Positions 40,222 through 51,541 of a stretch of DNA of 64,000 nt are shown here, in pieces. This DNA comes from Phytophthora colocasiae (taxonomy: Eukaryota > Oomycota > Peronosporomycetes > Peronosporales > Peronosporaceae). The translations under genes were made by a program, and so were the position numbers. The notes beneath the pieces are model-generated. The model did not search any database, was not told the origin of the DNA, and saw only the letters and a list, made by a program, of their open reading frames with translations. The stretch covers positions 372,001 to 436,000 of the forward strand of contig JAGKQI010000026.1 in the NCBI GenBank assembly GCA_018806915.1, in the 5' to 3' direction. Position 1 is the first letter of the stretch. Every line of letters starts with the position of its first letter.

Positions 40222-42285
40222 CTACCGCACAAGGCACTTGACCGGGAAGCTCTCGACTTTCTTATCCTCTCCCAGGAATTGAACTGAAAATTGATCACAG
40301 GAATCGGCAAACCGAACATGAACGATCTCAACACTCTGAAACCGCGTGAATTCATACTTTTCGTCCAACGTGTGCCCAATGGGAACGAAGTTGACAACGA
40401 GCATCCGGTCGACTTTGAACTGTCGTCTGTAGTTGTCTGCTTGTTCTGCGGCAGCTTCGATCTCTGATTCCCGTAATTGATTTGACTTCAACTCGTACGC
40501 GACTCGGACACCATTGGCGATTAGAATATCGGCTCTCCTTCGGCTGCCTGGAGTTTTTACTTCAGCATAAATACCCCTGGTCAGTGCTCCCTTCTTCAAG
40601 ATATCCCGAATTGTCGAGTACAGCTCGTGATGAAATGCCGACTCACTCGGTGCTTGTCGATTCCTCACAAGATGATTCGAAATGGTTTTGGGGTGCACTT
40701 GACCAAGCGCAACAGACAAGAGCACCACTGGGTCATCGGTATTAGCAGCTCGATGAATTTCCCGCTCTGGGAGGGCTTCGACACAAACTCGACACATCAT
40801 CTCAGATACAATGGCCAATTCACCACTGCTTCCTTGAACCACAATCCCCATTCTCAATAATGGGTCAACGAGTCGCCTTTGCTGATCGCCCCTGACTGCA
40901 ATGCCACAGTACCCCTCGACAGTGCTAGCCGTCAAACTCCCATTGTCTTGAAGTATGTATTTGAGTGCCTCCCACTCCAACTCAGTCAAGCTGCGCAGAT
41001 CGCCTTGTATGCGGTGATAGGTGCTGTTGTACTGCGTCAAGTACACGGAAAATGCTCCCATTTTGAACCACGGTTCCCATTCTTGCCACTCCAGAGTCCA
41101 CTTGTCGTGGTCAACCGTAAATCGAATCAATGATCCAAATACACCGGGCGCTCCACTGGAATACTTCATAATCCCACATTGAAGAGACTGAGGAAACGAA
41201 TAGCGTGGCTCAATAAGCTTGAAAAATGCACTCATTTGTTCCACTGAAAATGGCACCATCTTGATCATGTTGCCAACGTTGAAAGGGCTTGTCTTGTCGT
41301 CCCCACGAAAAATTTCGTGATGGTGCACCAATTCATGACTTCCGATCCCAAGAAAACCACGGAAATACGGTGCTGCTTTCCACTTTCGAAGTGCCAGCAG
41401 AAACTTGATAGCCAACTCTTTGTTGGAAAAGAGATGATCCATTTCATCCACAATCAGGCACAACTGCTTCCGGTCTTGAGTAGCGCAATCCTTCACCAAC
41501 TGCATAAACGAATCATAATCGCAGGCTGCTTCGCAACCCGCATTTCGATTATCAATGCACCTCCCTAATCGATTCCAGAACGTTCCCTCTGCAGCCACAT
41601 CCGATTCATGCATTTCAAAAAAGACGCACTTGACATCCGCAACACTGGAATCACTGGCAATCCAGTCCATGATGCGATACGCAATTGACGTTTTCCCAAA
41701 TTGACGGGGGCCGTACAACAGGAACAATGGATGTCCGATAGCCTCTTTTCTTGATAATCCTTCCTTGATCTGTCGAAAGGCGTCTATTGTATCGAACGGG
41801 ACAGCGCACTCATCCCGGTGCAATGGTCCTGTGAATGGGATGCGATTTCCCTCCACTCTTCGCTTCTTGTTCGGTGATTCCCTTGCCTTTCCATCACCAA
41901 CCTGCAGTGATGGGAGTTCCACCAGTACGTGAATCTCCTTGCGACCAGGCTTAAAGTTCGCGCCAAGGTAGTCTTCTTCGTCGAGAGTCCAGTCGGGAAT
42001 CATCTCCGCATAATCACTGTCCTCTTGTCGTCCTTGTTTCAAAAAAGGCTTGAGTGTGGGGTCGCTCTTGAGCCACACGGTTTCCCCTTCCTTCCGCGCC
42101 AAGTACAGCGTCAAGTCGCTTGCGGCAAACTGATAACGCTCGCTGTATCGCTTCTTCGCGAAGATGGCCTCCTGAAGCGCCTCCACATCTGCATTGCTCT
42201 TGATCTCGACGGAGAAAACGCTCCCTTCGCCGTACACACCGCAGCGCAGCTTCACATCCGCCTCCATGCTCTTTTCCTCCGCCAT
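40222..42285 (-). CDS. Gene B2: CR-type effector, intact (header subfamily II)
   Basis: 687 aa from the preferred ATG at 42285 (M-A-E-E-K-S-M-E-A-D). The frame is open upstream to 42396, but those residues are not shared with other copies. The subfamily II header has L-T-L-Y-L-A-R-K-E-G-E-T-V-W-L. Walker A at 192-199 is G-P-R-Q-F-G-K-T followed by Ser instead of Thr (K-T-S-I-A), the only copy with this change. Walker B reads V-D-E-M-D. The nuclease residues D586, E598 and K600 are all present. The spacer upstream is the shortest in the array (177 bp). Confidence 0.85.
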   Translation of the reverse strand: MAEEKSMEADVKLRCGVYGEGSVFSVEIKSNADVEALQEAIFAKKRYSERYQFAASDLTLYLARKEGETVWLKSDPTLKPFLKQGRQEDSDYAEMIPDWTLDEEDYLGANFKPGRKEIHVLVELPSLQVGDGKARESPNKKRRVEGNRIPFTGPLHRDECAVPFDTIDAFRQIKEGLSRKEAIGHPLFLLYGPRQFGKTSIAYRIMDWIASDSSVADVKCVFFEMHESDVAAEGTFWNRLGRCIDNRNAGCEAACDYDSFMQLVKDCATQDRKQLCLIVDEMDHLFSNKELAIKFLLALRKWKAAPYFRGFLGIGSHELVHHHEIFRGDDKTSPFNVGNMIKMVPFSVEQMSAFFKLIEPRYSFPQSLQCGIMKYSSGAPGVFGSLIRFTVDHDKWTLEWQEWEPWFKMGAFSVYLTQYNSTYHRIQGDLRSLTELEWEALKYILQDNGSLTASTVEGYCGIAVRGDQQRRLVDPLLRMGIVVQGSSGELAIVSEMMCRVCVEALPEREIHRAANTDDPVVLLSVALGQVHPKTISNHLVRNRQAPSESAFHHELYSTIRDILKKGALTRGIYAEVKTPGSRRRADILIANGVRVAYELKSNQLRESEIEAAAEQADNYRRQFKVDRMLVVNFVPIGHTLDEKYEFTRFQSVEIVHVRFADSCDQFSVQFLGEDKKVESFPVKCLVR

Positions 42286-42462
42286 GCTTCTCTCGAAGTT
42301 CTGGGCGACCGAGAGCGGCACACATTCACTGCTGCTTTTTAGCCAATCAGACCACCGAGGAGGGAGGGGACGTATCAAAAGCAAGTACCGTATCATATAG
42401 AACTAAGTACGATGCGACAATCTGTGACGTGTGAGAATTCTCACACGTCGCAGACGTTGCTT
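42286..42462. promoter_or_regulatory. Short type II spacer (upstream of B2)
   Basis: A 177-bp spacer equivalent to the ends of the 427- and 418-bp type II spacers at 45901 and 57486, with about 250 bp missing from the middle. It keeps the CCAAT-like AGCCAATCAG at 42341-42350, about 55 bp upstream of the B2 ATG, and the 34-nt palindrome. Confidence 0.45.
42421..42454. repeat. Unit palindrome 3
   Basis: Same 34-nt inverted repeat as unit 2, 8 bp past the full-frame A3 stop. Confidence 0.9.
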
Positions 42463-43714
42463 TCAGAGATCCCAGTATGTGATGTTGGGGTCACGCTGTG
42501 AGTCGTTCTTCACTGGCAGGATTGTAGGTTGTACGACAGGAGACAATTGATGTTGCTGCTGCTGCTGCTGCTGCTTCTTCTTGAGGTTTTGGTACTTTTT
42601 CTTCTGGTAGCGCTCGTACAGTGTGCGTGGCGCTAGAGTGCACAAGAGCCCGACACAGGCCAATGACAGCGAGACGGCTGCGAAAACCACTTGGAGCGGC
42701 GTGTATTGTTGGCCTCCTGGAGCTCAGGAGCGACTATGATTGCAGCAACGTCGACGGATCCACTTGAGCTGCTGGAGCTTTGTTTACCGTACTTAGCGTT
42801 GAAGACGTCGTCTGGAAGCACGCAGAGCAGCGTGTCCTGCACGTAGCGATACAGTGCGTCACTGTCGGAGCACGTCAGACTTGTGGTTATTGAGACGTTG
42901 AACGTTTGCAGACTAGTGAAACTCGTGGCATCGGACTGCCGGACCTCGAACTCGACCAGCTTCACGCTTGACGTGATGGTCATCGCCTTTAAAGAGCTCG
43001 GGAAGATGACGCCGCCGATACTTGCGATGGGGTTATTTGAGAGATTTAGCGTCACGACGGAGTCTGGGAAGGAGAAATTATGTAAACTTGATAGTTTGCC
43101 ATTTGCTGCAGTCCTGCAAACCACAAGAACGATTTTGTAGCCATTAGATGAGGTCCAGCAATCGACAGTTCTGATACTTACAACTTTGTGAGGCCACTAG
43201 GAAATGAGAAGTTTTGAAAAGAGGAAAAGGAGTTTTTGGACAGGTCACTGAATCAACAGGTAAGTTACTCGTCAGTAAGTTTGATAAGTCTAAGACTGCA
43301 GCATCACCGAACGTACAGCGTCTTAACAGTTGATGGGATAGAAACATTCTGCAGTGATGAAAGACTGTTGTTCTTGAGGTTTCTGTAATGAAGAAACAGC
43401 ATCAGTGACAAAACCTTATTCCCAACAACAACCTACCTACGTACAGCTGCATGACGGAAGGTAAACTCTTCACGTAGACGATTTTATTGTTGCTTAAGTC
43501 CAACTGCGTGGTTCCATCGCTGGTAGTGATCACCCTCACGACTTTGGAGCTGCAGTCTACAAAGTCGATCTGTGCCGCAGCGAACGTATTCGACGCGGTG
43601 TAGTTCGACACTGTTGGAGCAGTAATAGAGCACGCTGTAGCAGCTTCCAGCCAGACTGAAAACGCCATCAGCAGCAATACCAGCCATGCACATCACCCAT
43701 AATGCTCGCTTCAT
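42463..43714 (-). pseudogene. Gene A3: LRR protein, two frameshifts
   Basis: Homologous to A1 across all four exons. One extra base just after the signal-peptide core (near 43648) shifts the frame out of the mature protein, and the 4-nt deletion before the TM seen in A2 is also present. Splice sites and the two 66-nt LRR exons are kept, so the damage looks recent. Its tail carries the longest Gln run among the copies (seven, before His). Confidence 0.75.
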
Positions 43715-43837
43715 TGTGGACTTAATTTTAGGCGACTGATGAGCGCTTCAGTAGCCGACCACTTGACTTGGTTTGAATGAGTACGACATCGTTTTGGAAC
43801 CGGTCGGAACTCGGAACCTCGGAACTCAATGAATTAG

Positions 43838-45900
43838 CTACCGCACAAGGCACTTGACCGGGAAGCTCTCGACTTTCTTATCCTCTCCCAGGAATTGAAC
43901 TGAAAATTGATCACAGGAATCGGCAAACCGAACATGAACGATCTCAACACTCTGAAACCGCGTGAATTCATACTTTTCGTCCAACGTGTGCCCAATGGGA
44001 ACGAAGTTGACAACGAGCATCCGGTCGACTTTGAACTGTCGTCTGTAGTTGTCTGCTTGTTCTGCGGCAGCTTCGATCTCTGATTCCCGTAATTGATTTG
44101 ACTTCAACTCGTACGCGACTCGGACACCATTGGCGATTAGAATATCGGCTCTCCTTCGGCTGCCTGGAGTTTTTACTTCAGCATAAATACCCCTGGTCAG
44201 TGCTCCCTTCTTCAAGATATCCCGAATTGTCGAGTACAGCTCGTGATGAAATGCCGACTCACTCGGTGCTTGTCGATTCCTCACAAGATGATTCGAAATG
44301 GTTTTGGGGTGCACTTGACCAAGCGCAACAGACAAGAGCACCACTGGGTCATCGGTATTAGCAGCTCGATGAATTTCCCGCTCTGGGAGGGCTTCGACAC
44401 AAACTCGACACATCATCTCAGATACAATGGCCAATCCACCACTGCTTCCTTGAACCACAATCCCCATTCTCAATAATGGGTCAACGAGTCGCCTTTGCTG
44501 ATCGCCCCTGACTGCAATGCCACAGTACCCCTCGACAGTGCTAGCCGTCAAACTCCCATTGTCTTGAAGTATGTATTTGAGTGCCTCCCACTCCAACTCA
44601 GTCAAGCTGCGCAGATCGCCTTGTATGCGGTGATAGGTGCTGTTGTACTGCGTCAAGTACACGGAAAATGCTCCCATTTTGAACCACGGTTCCCATTCAC
44701 GCCACTCCAGAGTCCACTTGTCGTGGTCAACCGTAAATCGAATCAATGATCCAAATACACCGGGCGCTCCACTGGAATAGTTCATAATCCCACATTGAAG
44801 CGACTGAGGAAACGAATAGCGTGGCTCAATAAGCTTGAAAAATGCACTCATTTGTTCCACTGAAAATGGCACCATCTTGATCATGTTGCCAACGTTGAAA
44901 GGGCTTGTCTTGTCGTCCCCACGAAAAATTTCGTGATGGTGCACCAATTCATGACTTCCGATCCCAAGAAAACCACGGAAATACGGTGCTGCTTTCCACT
45001 TTCGAAGTGCCACCAGAAACTTGATAGCCAACTCGTTGTTGGAAAAGAGATGATCCATTTCATCCACAATCAGGCACAACTGCTTCCGGTCTTGAGTAGC
45101 GCAATCCTTCACCAACTGCATAAACGAATCATAATCGCAGACTGCTTCGCAGCCCGCATTTCGATTATCAACGCACCTCCTAATCGATTCCAGAACGTTC
45201 CCTCTGCAGCCACATCCGATTCATGCATTTCAAAAAAGACGCACTTGACATCCGCAACACTGGAATCACTGGCAATCCAGTCCATGATGCGATACGCAAT
45301 TGTCGTTTTCCCAAATTGACGGGGACCGTACAACAGGAACAATGGATGACCGATAGCCTCTTTTCTTGATAATCCTTCCTTGATCTGTCGAAAGGCGTCT
45401 ATTGTATCGAACGGGACAGCGCACTCATCCCGGTGCAATGGTCCTGTGAATGGGATGCGATTTCCCTCCACTCTTCGCTTCTTGTTCGGTGATTCCCTTG
45501 CCTTTCCATCACCAACCTGCAGTGATGGGAGTTCCACCAGTACGTGAATCTCCTTGCGACCAGGCTTAAAGTTCGCGCCAAGGTAGTCTTCTTCGTCGAG
45601 AGTCCAGTCGGGAATCATCTCCGCATAATCACTGTCCTCTTGTCGTCCTTGTTTCAAAAAAGGCTTGAGTGTGGGGTCGCTCTTGAGCCACACGGTTTCC
45701 CCTTCCTTCCGCGCCAAGTACAGCGTCAAGTCGCTTGCGGCAAACTGATAACGCTCGCTGTATCGCTTCTTCGCGAAGATGGCCTCCTGAAGCGCCTCCA
45801 CATCTGCATTGCTCTTGATCTCGACGGAGAAAACGCTCCCTTCGCCGTACACACCGCAGCGCAGCTTCACATCCGCCTCCATGCTCTTTTCCTCCGCCAT
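43838..45900 (-). pseudogene. Gene B3: CR-type effector, single-base frameshift (header subfamily II)
   Basis: Intact from ATG 45900 through Walker A to the W-N-R-L motif. There a CCC run is shortened to CC (near 45179-45180), shifting the frame. The rest, from about 45121 to stop 43838, is open with V-D-E-M-D, A-D-I-L-I and Y-E-L-K preserved. Apart from this base it is almost identical to B6. The same C3-to-C2 change occurs in B5, so it may be a shared mutation or a systematic sequence error. The frame also extends upstream (to 45984) with a hydrophobic start, M-L-T-F-N-S-L-S-D-L-L-F, which might act as a secretion signal. Confidence 0.8.
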
Positions 45901-46327
45901 GCTTCTCTCGGAAAAGTTCTGGGCGACCGAGGAGAAGACGTTGTTGATGAAAAGTAAATCTGAAAGTGAATTGAAAGTTAGCATGCTCGAAGTTGTCTCT
46001 CCCTACGACTAACTTACGAACCTTGTTCCTATGCAGGCGCTGGTGTCACGCGAAGTCGTCCGTCGTCACCCGTGATGACACCAGGCACGAAATATTCATG
46101 CACGTTCATCCTCGTGGTCGCCGAGCAACTCAACCCTTCATTCAGGCTGGCACTTGAATCGGTCGTCCCACTAGAGCGTTCCTTGTCATTCACTGTTGCA
46201 TTTTTAACCAATCAGACCACCGAGGAGGGAGGGGACGTATCAAAAGCAAGTACCGTATCATATAGAACTAAGTACGATGCGACAATCTGTGACGTGTGAG
46301 AATTCTCACACGTCGCAGACGTTGCTT
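45901..46327. promoter_or_regulatory. Type II spacer (upstream of B3, downstream of A4)
   Basis: 427 bp, nearly identical to 57486-57903. It lacks the GGATCC palindrome of type I spacers but has CCAAT-like AACCAATCAG at about 46206 and a GGGGACGTATC/AGTACCGTATC pair before the 34-nt palindrome. No coding exon is convincing; small open frames on both strands recur unchanged in the second copy, as expected for duplicated DNA. Confidence 0.45.
46286..46319. repeat. Unit palindrome 4
   Basis: Same 34-nt inverted repeat as unit 2, 8 bp past the full-frame A4 stop. Confidence 0.9.
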
Positions 46328-46494
46328 TCAGAGATCCCAGTATGTGATGTTGGGGTCACGCTGTGAGTCGTTCTTCACTGGCAGGATTGTAGGTTGTACG
46401 ACAGGAGACAATTGATGTTGCTGCTGCTGCTGCTTCTTCTTCTTGAGGTTTTGGTACTTTTTCTTCTGGTAGCGCTCGTACAGTGTGCGTGGTG

Positions 46495-47575
46495 CTAGAG
46501 TGCACAAGAGCCCGACACAGGCCAATGACAGCGAGACGGCTGCGAAAACCACTTGGAGCGGCGTGTATTGTTGGCCTCCTGGAGCTCAGGAGCGACTGTG
46601 ATTGCAGCAACGTCGACGGATCCACTTGAGCTGCTGGAGCTTTGTTTACCGTACTTAGCGTTGAAGACGTCGTCTGGAAGCACGCAGAGCAGCGTGTCCT
46701 GCACGTAGCGATACAGTGCGTCACTGTCGGAGCACGTCAGACTTGTGGTTATTGAGACGTTGAACGTTTGCAGACTAGTGAAACTCGTGGCATCGGACTG
46801 CCGGACCTCGAACTCGACCAGCTTCACGCTTGACGTGATGGTCATCGCCTTTAAAGAGCTCGGGAAGATGACGCCGCCGATACTTGCGATGGGGTTATTT
46901 GAGAGATTTAGCGTCACGACGGAGTCTGGGAAGGAGAAATTGTGTAAACTTGATAGTTTGCCATTTGCTGCAGACCTGCAAACCACAAGAACGATTTTGT
47001 AGCCATTAGATGAGGTCCAGCAATCGACAGTTCTGATACTTACAACTTTGTGAGGCCACTAGGAAATGAGAAGTTTTGAAAAGAGGAAAAGGAGTTTTTG
47101 GACAGGTCACTGAATCAACAGGTAAGTTACTCGTCAGTAAGTTTGATAAGTCTAAGACTGCAGCATCACCGAACGTACAGCGTCTTAACAGTTGATGGGA
47201 TAGAAACATTCTGCAGTGATGAAAGACTGTTGTTCTTGAGGTTTCTGTAATGAAGAAACAGCATCAGTGACAAAACCTTATTCCCAACAACAATCTACCT
47301 ACGTACAGCTGCATGACGGAAGGTAAACTCTTCACGTAGACGATTTTATTGTTGCTTAAGTCCAACTGCGTGGTTCCATCGCTGGTAGTGATCACCCTCA
47401 CGACTTTGGAGCTGCAGTCTACAAAGTCGATCTGTGCCGCAGCGAACGTATTCGACGCGGTGTAGTTCGACACTGTTGGAGCAGTAATAGAGCACGCTGT
47501 AGCAGCTTCAGCCAGACTGAAAACACTATCAGCAGCAATACCAGCCATGCACATCACCCATACTGCTCGCTTCAT
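46495..47575 (-). CDS. Gene A4: LRR protein with TM helix lost (same 4-nt deletion)
   Basis: Starts at ATG 47575 with signal peptide M-K-R-A-V-W-V-M-C-M-A-G. The exon layout is as in A2, predicted 293 aa ending in the shifted frame at 46495. The lost TM and tail (K-K-K-K-Q-Q-Q-Q-Q) remain down to 46328. Signal peptide and LRR coding are undamaged. Confidence 0.62.
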
Positions 47576-47688
47576 TGTGGACTTAATTTTAGGCGACTTC
47601 AGTAGCCGACCACTTGACTTGGTTTGAATGAGTACGACATCGTTTTGGAACCGGTCGGAACTCGGAACCTCGGAACTCAATGAATTAG

Positions 47689-49707
47689 CTACCGCACAAG
47701 GCACTTGACCGGGAAGCTCTTGACTTCCTTATCCTCTCCCAGGAATTGAAGTGAAAATTGATCACAGGAATCGGCAAACCGAACATGAACGATCTGAACA
47801 CTCCGATACTGCGGAAATTGATACACTTCGTCCAGCGTGTGCCCAATGGGAACGAAGTTGACAACGAGCATCCGGTCGACTTTAAACTGTCGTCTGTACT
47901 TGTCTGCTTGTTCTGCGGCAGCTTCGATCTCTGATTCCCGTAATTGATTTGACTTCAACTCGTACGCGACTCGGACACCATTGGTGATTAGAATACTTCG
48001 GCTGCCTGGAGTTTTAACTTCAGCATAAATACCGCTGGTCAGTGGTCCCTTCTTCAAGATATCCCGAAATGTCGAGTACAGCTCGTGATGAAATACAAAC
48101 TCACTGAGTGCTTGTCGATTCCTCACAAGATGATTCGAAATGGTTTTGGGGTACACTTGACCAAGCGCAACAGACAAGAGCACCACTGGGTCATCGGTAT
48201 TAGCAGCTTGATGAATTTCCCGCTCTGGGAGGGCTTCGACACAAACTCGACACATCATCTCAGATACAATGGCCAATTCACCACTGCTTCCTTGAACCAC
48301 AATCCCCATTCTCAATAATGGGTCAACGAGTCGCCTTTGCTGATCGCCCCTGACTGCAATGCCACAGTACCCCTCGACAGTGCTAGCCGTCAAACTCCCA
48401 TTGTCTTCAAGTATGTATTTGAGTGCCTCCCACTCCAACTCAGTCAAGCTGCGCAGATCGCCTTGTATGCGGTGATAGGTGTTGTTGTACTGCGTCAAGT
48501 ACCCGGAAAATGCTCCCATTTTGAACCACGGTTCCCATTCTTGCCACTCCAGAGTCCACTTGTCGTGGTCAACCGTAAATCGAATCAATGATCCAAATAC
48601 ACCGGGCGCTCCACTGGAATACTTCATAATCCCACATTGAAGAGACTGAGGAAACGAATAGCGTGGCTCAATAAGCTTGAAAAATGCACTCATTTGTTCC
48701 ACTGAAAATGGCACCATCTTGATCATGTTGCCAACGTTGAAAGGGCTTGTCTTGTCCCCACGAAAAATTTCGTGATGGTGCACCAATTCATGACTTCCGA
48801 TCCCAAGAAAACCACGGAAATACGGTGCTGCTTTCCACTTTCGAAGTGCCAGCAGAAACTTGATAGCCAACTCTTTGTTGGAAAAGAGATGATCCATTCC
48901 ATCCACAATCAGGCACAACTGCTTCCGGTCTTGAGTAGCGCAATCCTTCACCAACTGCATAAACGAATCATAATCGCAGACTGCTTCGCAGCCCGCATTT
49001 CGATTATCAATGCACCTCCCTAATCGATTCCAGAACGTTCCCTCTGTAGCCACATCCGATTCATGCATTTCAAAAAAGACGCACTTGACATCCGCAACAC
49101 TGGAATCACTGGCAATCCAGTCCATGATGCGATACGCAATTGTCGTTTTCCCAAATTGACGGGGACCGTACAACAGGAACAATGGATGACCGATAGCCTC
49201 TTTTCTTGATAATCCTTCCTTGATCTGTCGAAAGGCGTCTATTGTATCGAACGGAACAGCGCACTCATCCCGGTGCAATGGTCCTGTGAATGGGATGCGA
49301 TTTCCCTCCACTCTTCGCTTCTTGTTCGGTGATTCCCTTGCCTTTCCATCACCAACCTGCAGTGGTGGGAGTTCCACCAGTATGTGAATCTCCTTGCGAC
49401 CAGGTTGAAAATTCTTCCCAAAGTAGTTTTCGTCGAGAATCCACGACGGACGCATCTCCTCATAATCACTGTCCTCTTGTCGTCCTTGTTTCAAAAAAGG
49501 CTTGAGTGTGGGGTCGCTCTTGAGCCACGCGCCGTCCTTCCGCGCCACGTACAGCGTCAACAACCGTGAAGGAACAGCGTGCTGCTCGGTGCTCAAGATG
49601 CCAGCGATCTTCTTCTGAAGCGCCTCCACATCATCATTGCTCTTGATTTTGACGGAGAAAACGCTCCCTTCGCCGTACACCGCGCACTCCAGCTCGACTT
49701 CCACCAT
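47689..49707 (-). CDS. Gene B4: CR-type effector, full length but missing the nuclease Asp segment (subfamily I)
   Basis: 672 aa, uninterrupted. An in-frame 9-nt deletion near 47996 turns the S-R-R-R-A-D-I-L-I strand of the other copies into S-R-S-I-L-I, removing the aspartate that precedes the Y-E-L-K motif. In PD-(D/E)XK enzymes this Asp binds the catalytic metal, so the nuclease is predicted inactive although the reading frame is preserved. Walker B reads V-D-G-M-D instead of V-D-E-M-D. The header, the K-K-R-R patch and Walker A are as in B7. Confidence 0.85.
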   Translation of the reverse strand: MVEVELECAVYGEGSVFSVKIKSNDDVEALQKKIAGILSTEQHAVPSRLLTLYVARKDGAWLKSDPTLKPFLKQGRQEDSDYEEMRPSWILDENYFGKNFQPGRKEIHILVELPPLQVGDGKARESPNKKRRVEGNRIPFTGPLHRDECAVPFDTIDAFRQIKEGLSRKEAIGHPLFLLYGPRQFGKTTIAYRIMDWIASDSSVADVKCVFFEMHESDVATEGTFWNRLGRCIDNRNAGCEAVCDYDSFMQLVKDCATQDRKQLCLIVDGMDHLFSNKELAIKFLLALRKWKAAPYFRGFLGIGSHELVHHHEIFRGDKTSPFNVGNMIKMVPFSVEQMSAFFKLIEPRYSFPQSLQCGIMKYSSGAPGVFGSLIRFTVDHDKWTLEWQEWEPWFKMGAFSGYLTQYNNTYHRIQGDLRSLTELEWEALKYILEDNGSLTASTVEGYCGIAVRGDQQRRLVDPLLRMGIVVQGSSGELAIVSEMMCRVCVEALPEREIHQAANTDDPVVLLSVALGQVYPKTISNHLVRNRQALSEFVFHHELYSTFRDILKKGPLTSGIYAEVKTPGSRSILITNGVRVAYELKSNQLRESEIEAAAEQADKYRRQFKVDRMLVVNFVPIGHTLDEVYQFPQYRSVQIVHVRFADSCDQFSLQFLGEDKEVKSFPVKCLVR

Positions 49708-50196
49708 CTTCTCCTTTCAGAGTAGACTCGTCTGTGGAGCAACCGCTACACAAGGCGTGTAGCTCTACTCGTCGTTAAACTTCACTCAAACTTATACTAG
49801 TAATCGCTACAGACAGATACTTTGAGAGTAGATAGCTTGTTATAGAGGTATGGCCCTTTGCGCGGATCCGCGCAAAGCTACCACACTCCACGCAGAGCGA
49901 GCTCAGTGCTAAAACTAGGTAGATATATTGAGAACCGATTGAAGCAGCTTGTGACGCGTTTGCAGGGCAGGGCACTGCCTCGCGTGCATCGACGCACAAG
50001 GGCTGGATACCTGCTTAAGCTGATGTGTGGAAGGGGCTGCCACGTTATCATGCGCGGATCCGACTGAGAAGCAACACACATCGCCCATTTTTAGCCAATC
50101 CGATCACCGAGGAGGAGGGGCACGTATCCAAGTACCGTATTAGAACTATGAAAATCTGTGACGTGTGAGAATTCTCACACGTCGCAGACGTTGCTT
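49708..50196. promoter_or_regulatory. Type I spacer (upstream of B4, downstream of A5)
   Basis: Near copy of 38385-38850. It carries the 22-nt palindrome (49856-49877), a second GCGCGGATCC half-like fragment near 50053, the CCAAT-like box at about 50093 and the unit palindrome. Confidence 0.45.
50155..50188. repeat. Unit palindrome 5
   Basis: Same 34-nt inverted repeat as unit 2, 8 bp past the A5 end. Confidence 0.9.
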
Positions 50197-51440
50197 TCAG
50201 AGATCCCAGTATGTGACGTTGGGGTCACGCTGTGAGTCGTTCTTCACTGGCAGGATTGTAGGTTGTACGACAGAGGCAATTGATGTTGCTGCTGCTGCTG
50301 CTTCTTCTTGAGGTTTTGGTACTTTTTCTTCTGGTAGCGCTCGTACAGTGTGCGTGGCGCTAGAGTGCACAAGAGCCCGACACAGGCCAATGATAGCGAG
50401 ACGGCTGCGAAACCAGGTACTTGGAGCGGCGTGTATTGTTGGCCTCCTGGAGCTCAGGAGCGACTGTGATTGCAGCAACGTCGACGGATCCACTTGAGCT
50501 GCTGGAGCTTTGTTTACCGTACTTAGCGTTGAAGACGTCGTCTGGAAGCACGCAGAGCAGCGTGTCCTGCACGTAGCGATACAGTGCGTCACTGTCGGAG
50601 CACGTCAGACTTGTGGTTATTGAGACGTTGAACGTTTGCAGACTAGCGAAACTCGTGGCATCTGACTGCCGGACCTCGAACTCGACCAGCTTCACGCTTG
50701 ACGTGATGGTCATCGCCTTTAAAGAGCTCGGGAAGATGACGCCGCCGATACTTGCGATGGGGTTATTTGAGAGATTTAGCGTCACAACGGAGTCTGGGAA
50801 GGAGAAATTGTGTAAACTTGATAGTTTGCCATTTGCTGCAGACCTGCAAACCACAAGAACGATTTTGTAGTCATTAGATGAGGTCCAGCAATCGACAGTT
50901 CTGATACTTACAACTTCGTGAGGCCACTAGGAAATGAGAAGTTTTGAAAAGAGGAAAAGGAGTTTTTGGACAGGTCACTGAATCAACAGGTAAGTTACTC
51001 GTCAGTAAGTTTGATAAGTCTAAGACTGCAGCATCGAACGTACAACGTCTTAACAGTTGATGGGATAGAAACATTCTGCAGTGATGAAAGACTGTTGTTC
51101 TTAAGGTTTCTGTAATGAAGAAACAGCAGCAGTGACAAAACCTTATTTCCAACAACAATCTACCTACGTACAGCTGCATGACGGAAGGTAAACTCTTCAC
51201 GTAGACGATTTTATTGTTGCTTAAGTCCAACTGCGTGGTTCCATCGCTGGTAGTGATCACCCTCACGACTTTGGAGCTGCAGTCTACAAAGTCGATCTGT
51301 GCCGCAGCGAACGTAGTCGACGCGGTGTAGTTCGACACCGTTGGAGCAGTAATCGAGCACGCTGTAGCAGCTTCAGCCAGACTGAAAACACTACCAGCAG
51401 CAATACCAGCCATGCACATCACCCATACTGCTCGCTTCAT
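50197..51440 (-). pseudogene. Gene A5: LRR protein, TM and tail frame broken by single-base deletions
   Basis: The signal peptide and LRR exons are intact from ATG 51440. It keeps the 4 nt before the TM that A2, A3, A4, A6 and A7 lost, but one A of an AAAA run is missing just after it (near 50410), so the TM frame is lost anyway. A second one-base loss in the tail (near 50273, GG to G) returns the end of the chain to the T-Y-W-D-L frame. The first part could still be made as a soluble form of about 164 residues beyond the third intron. Confidence 0.7.
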
Positions 51441-51541
51441 TGTGGACTTAATTTTAGGCGACTCCAGTAGCCGACCACTTGACTTGGTTTGAATAAGTAC
51501 GACATCGTTTTGGAACCGGTTCGGAACCTCGGATGAATTGA

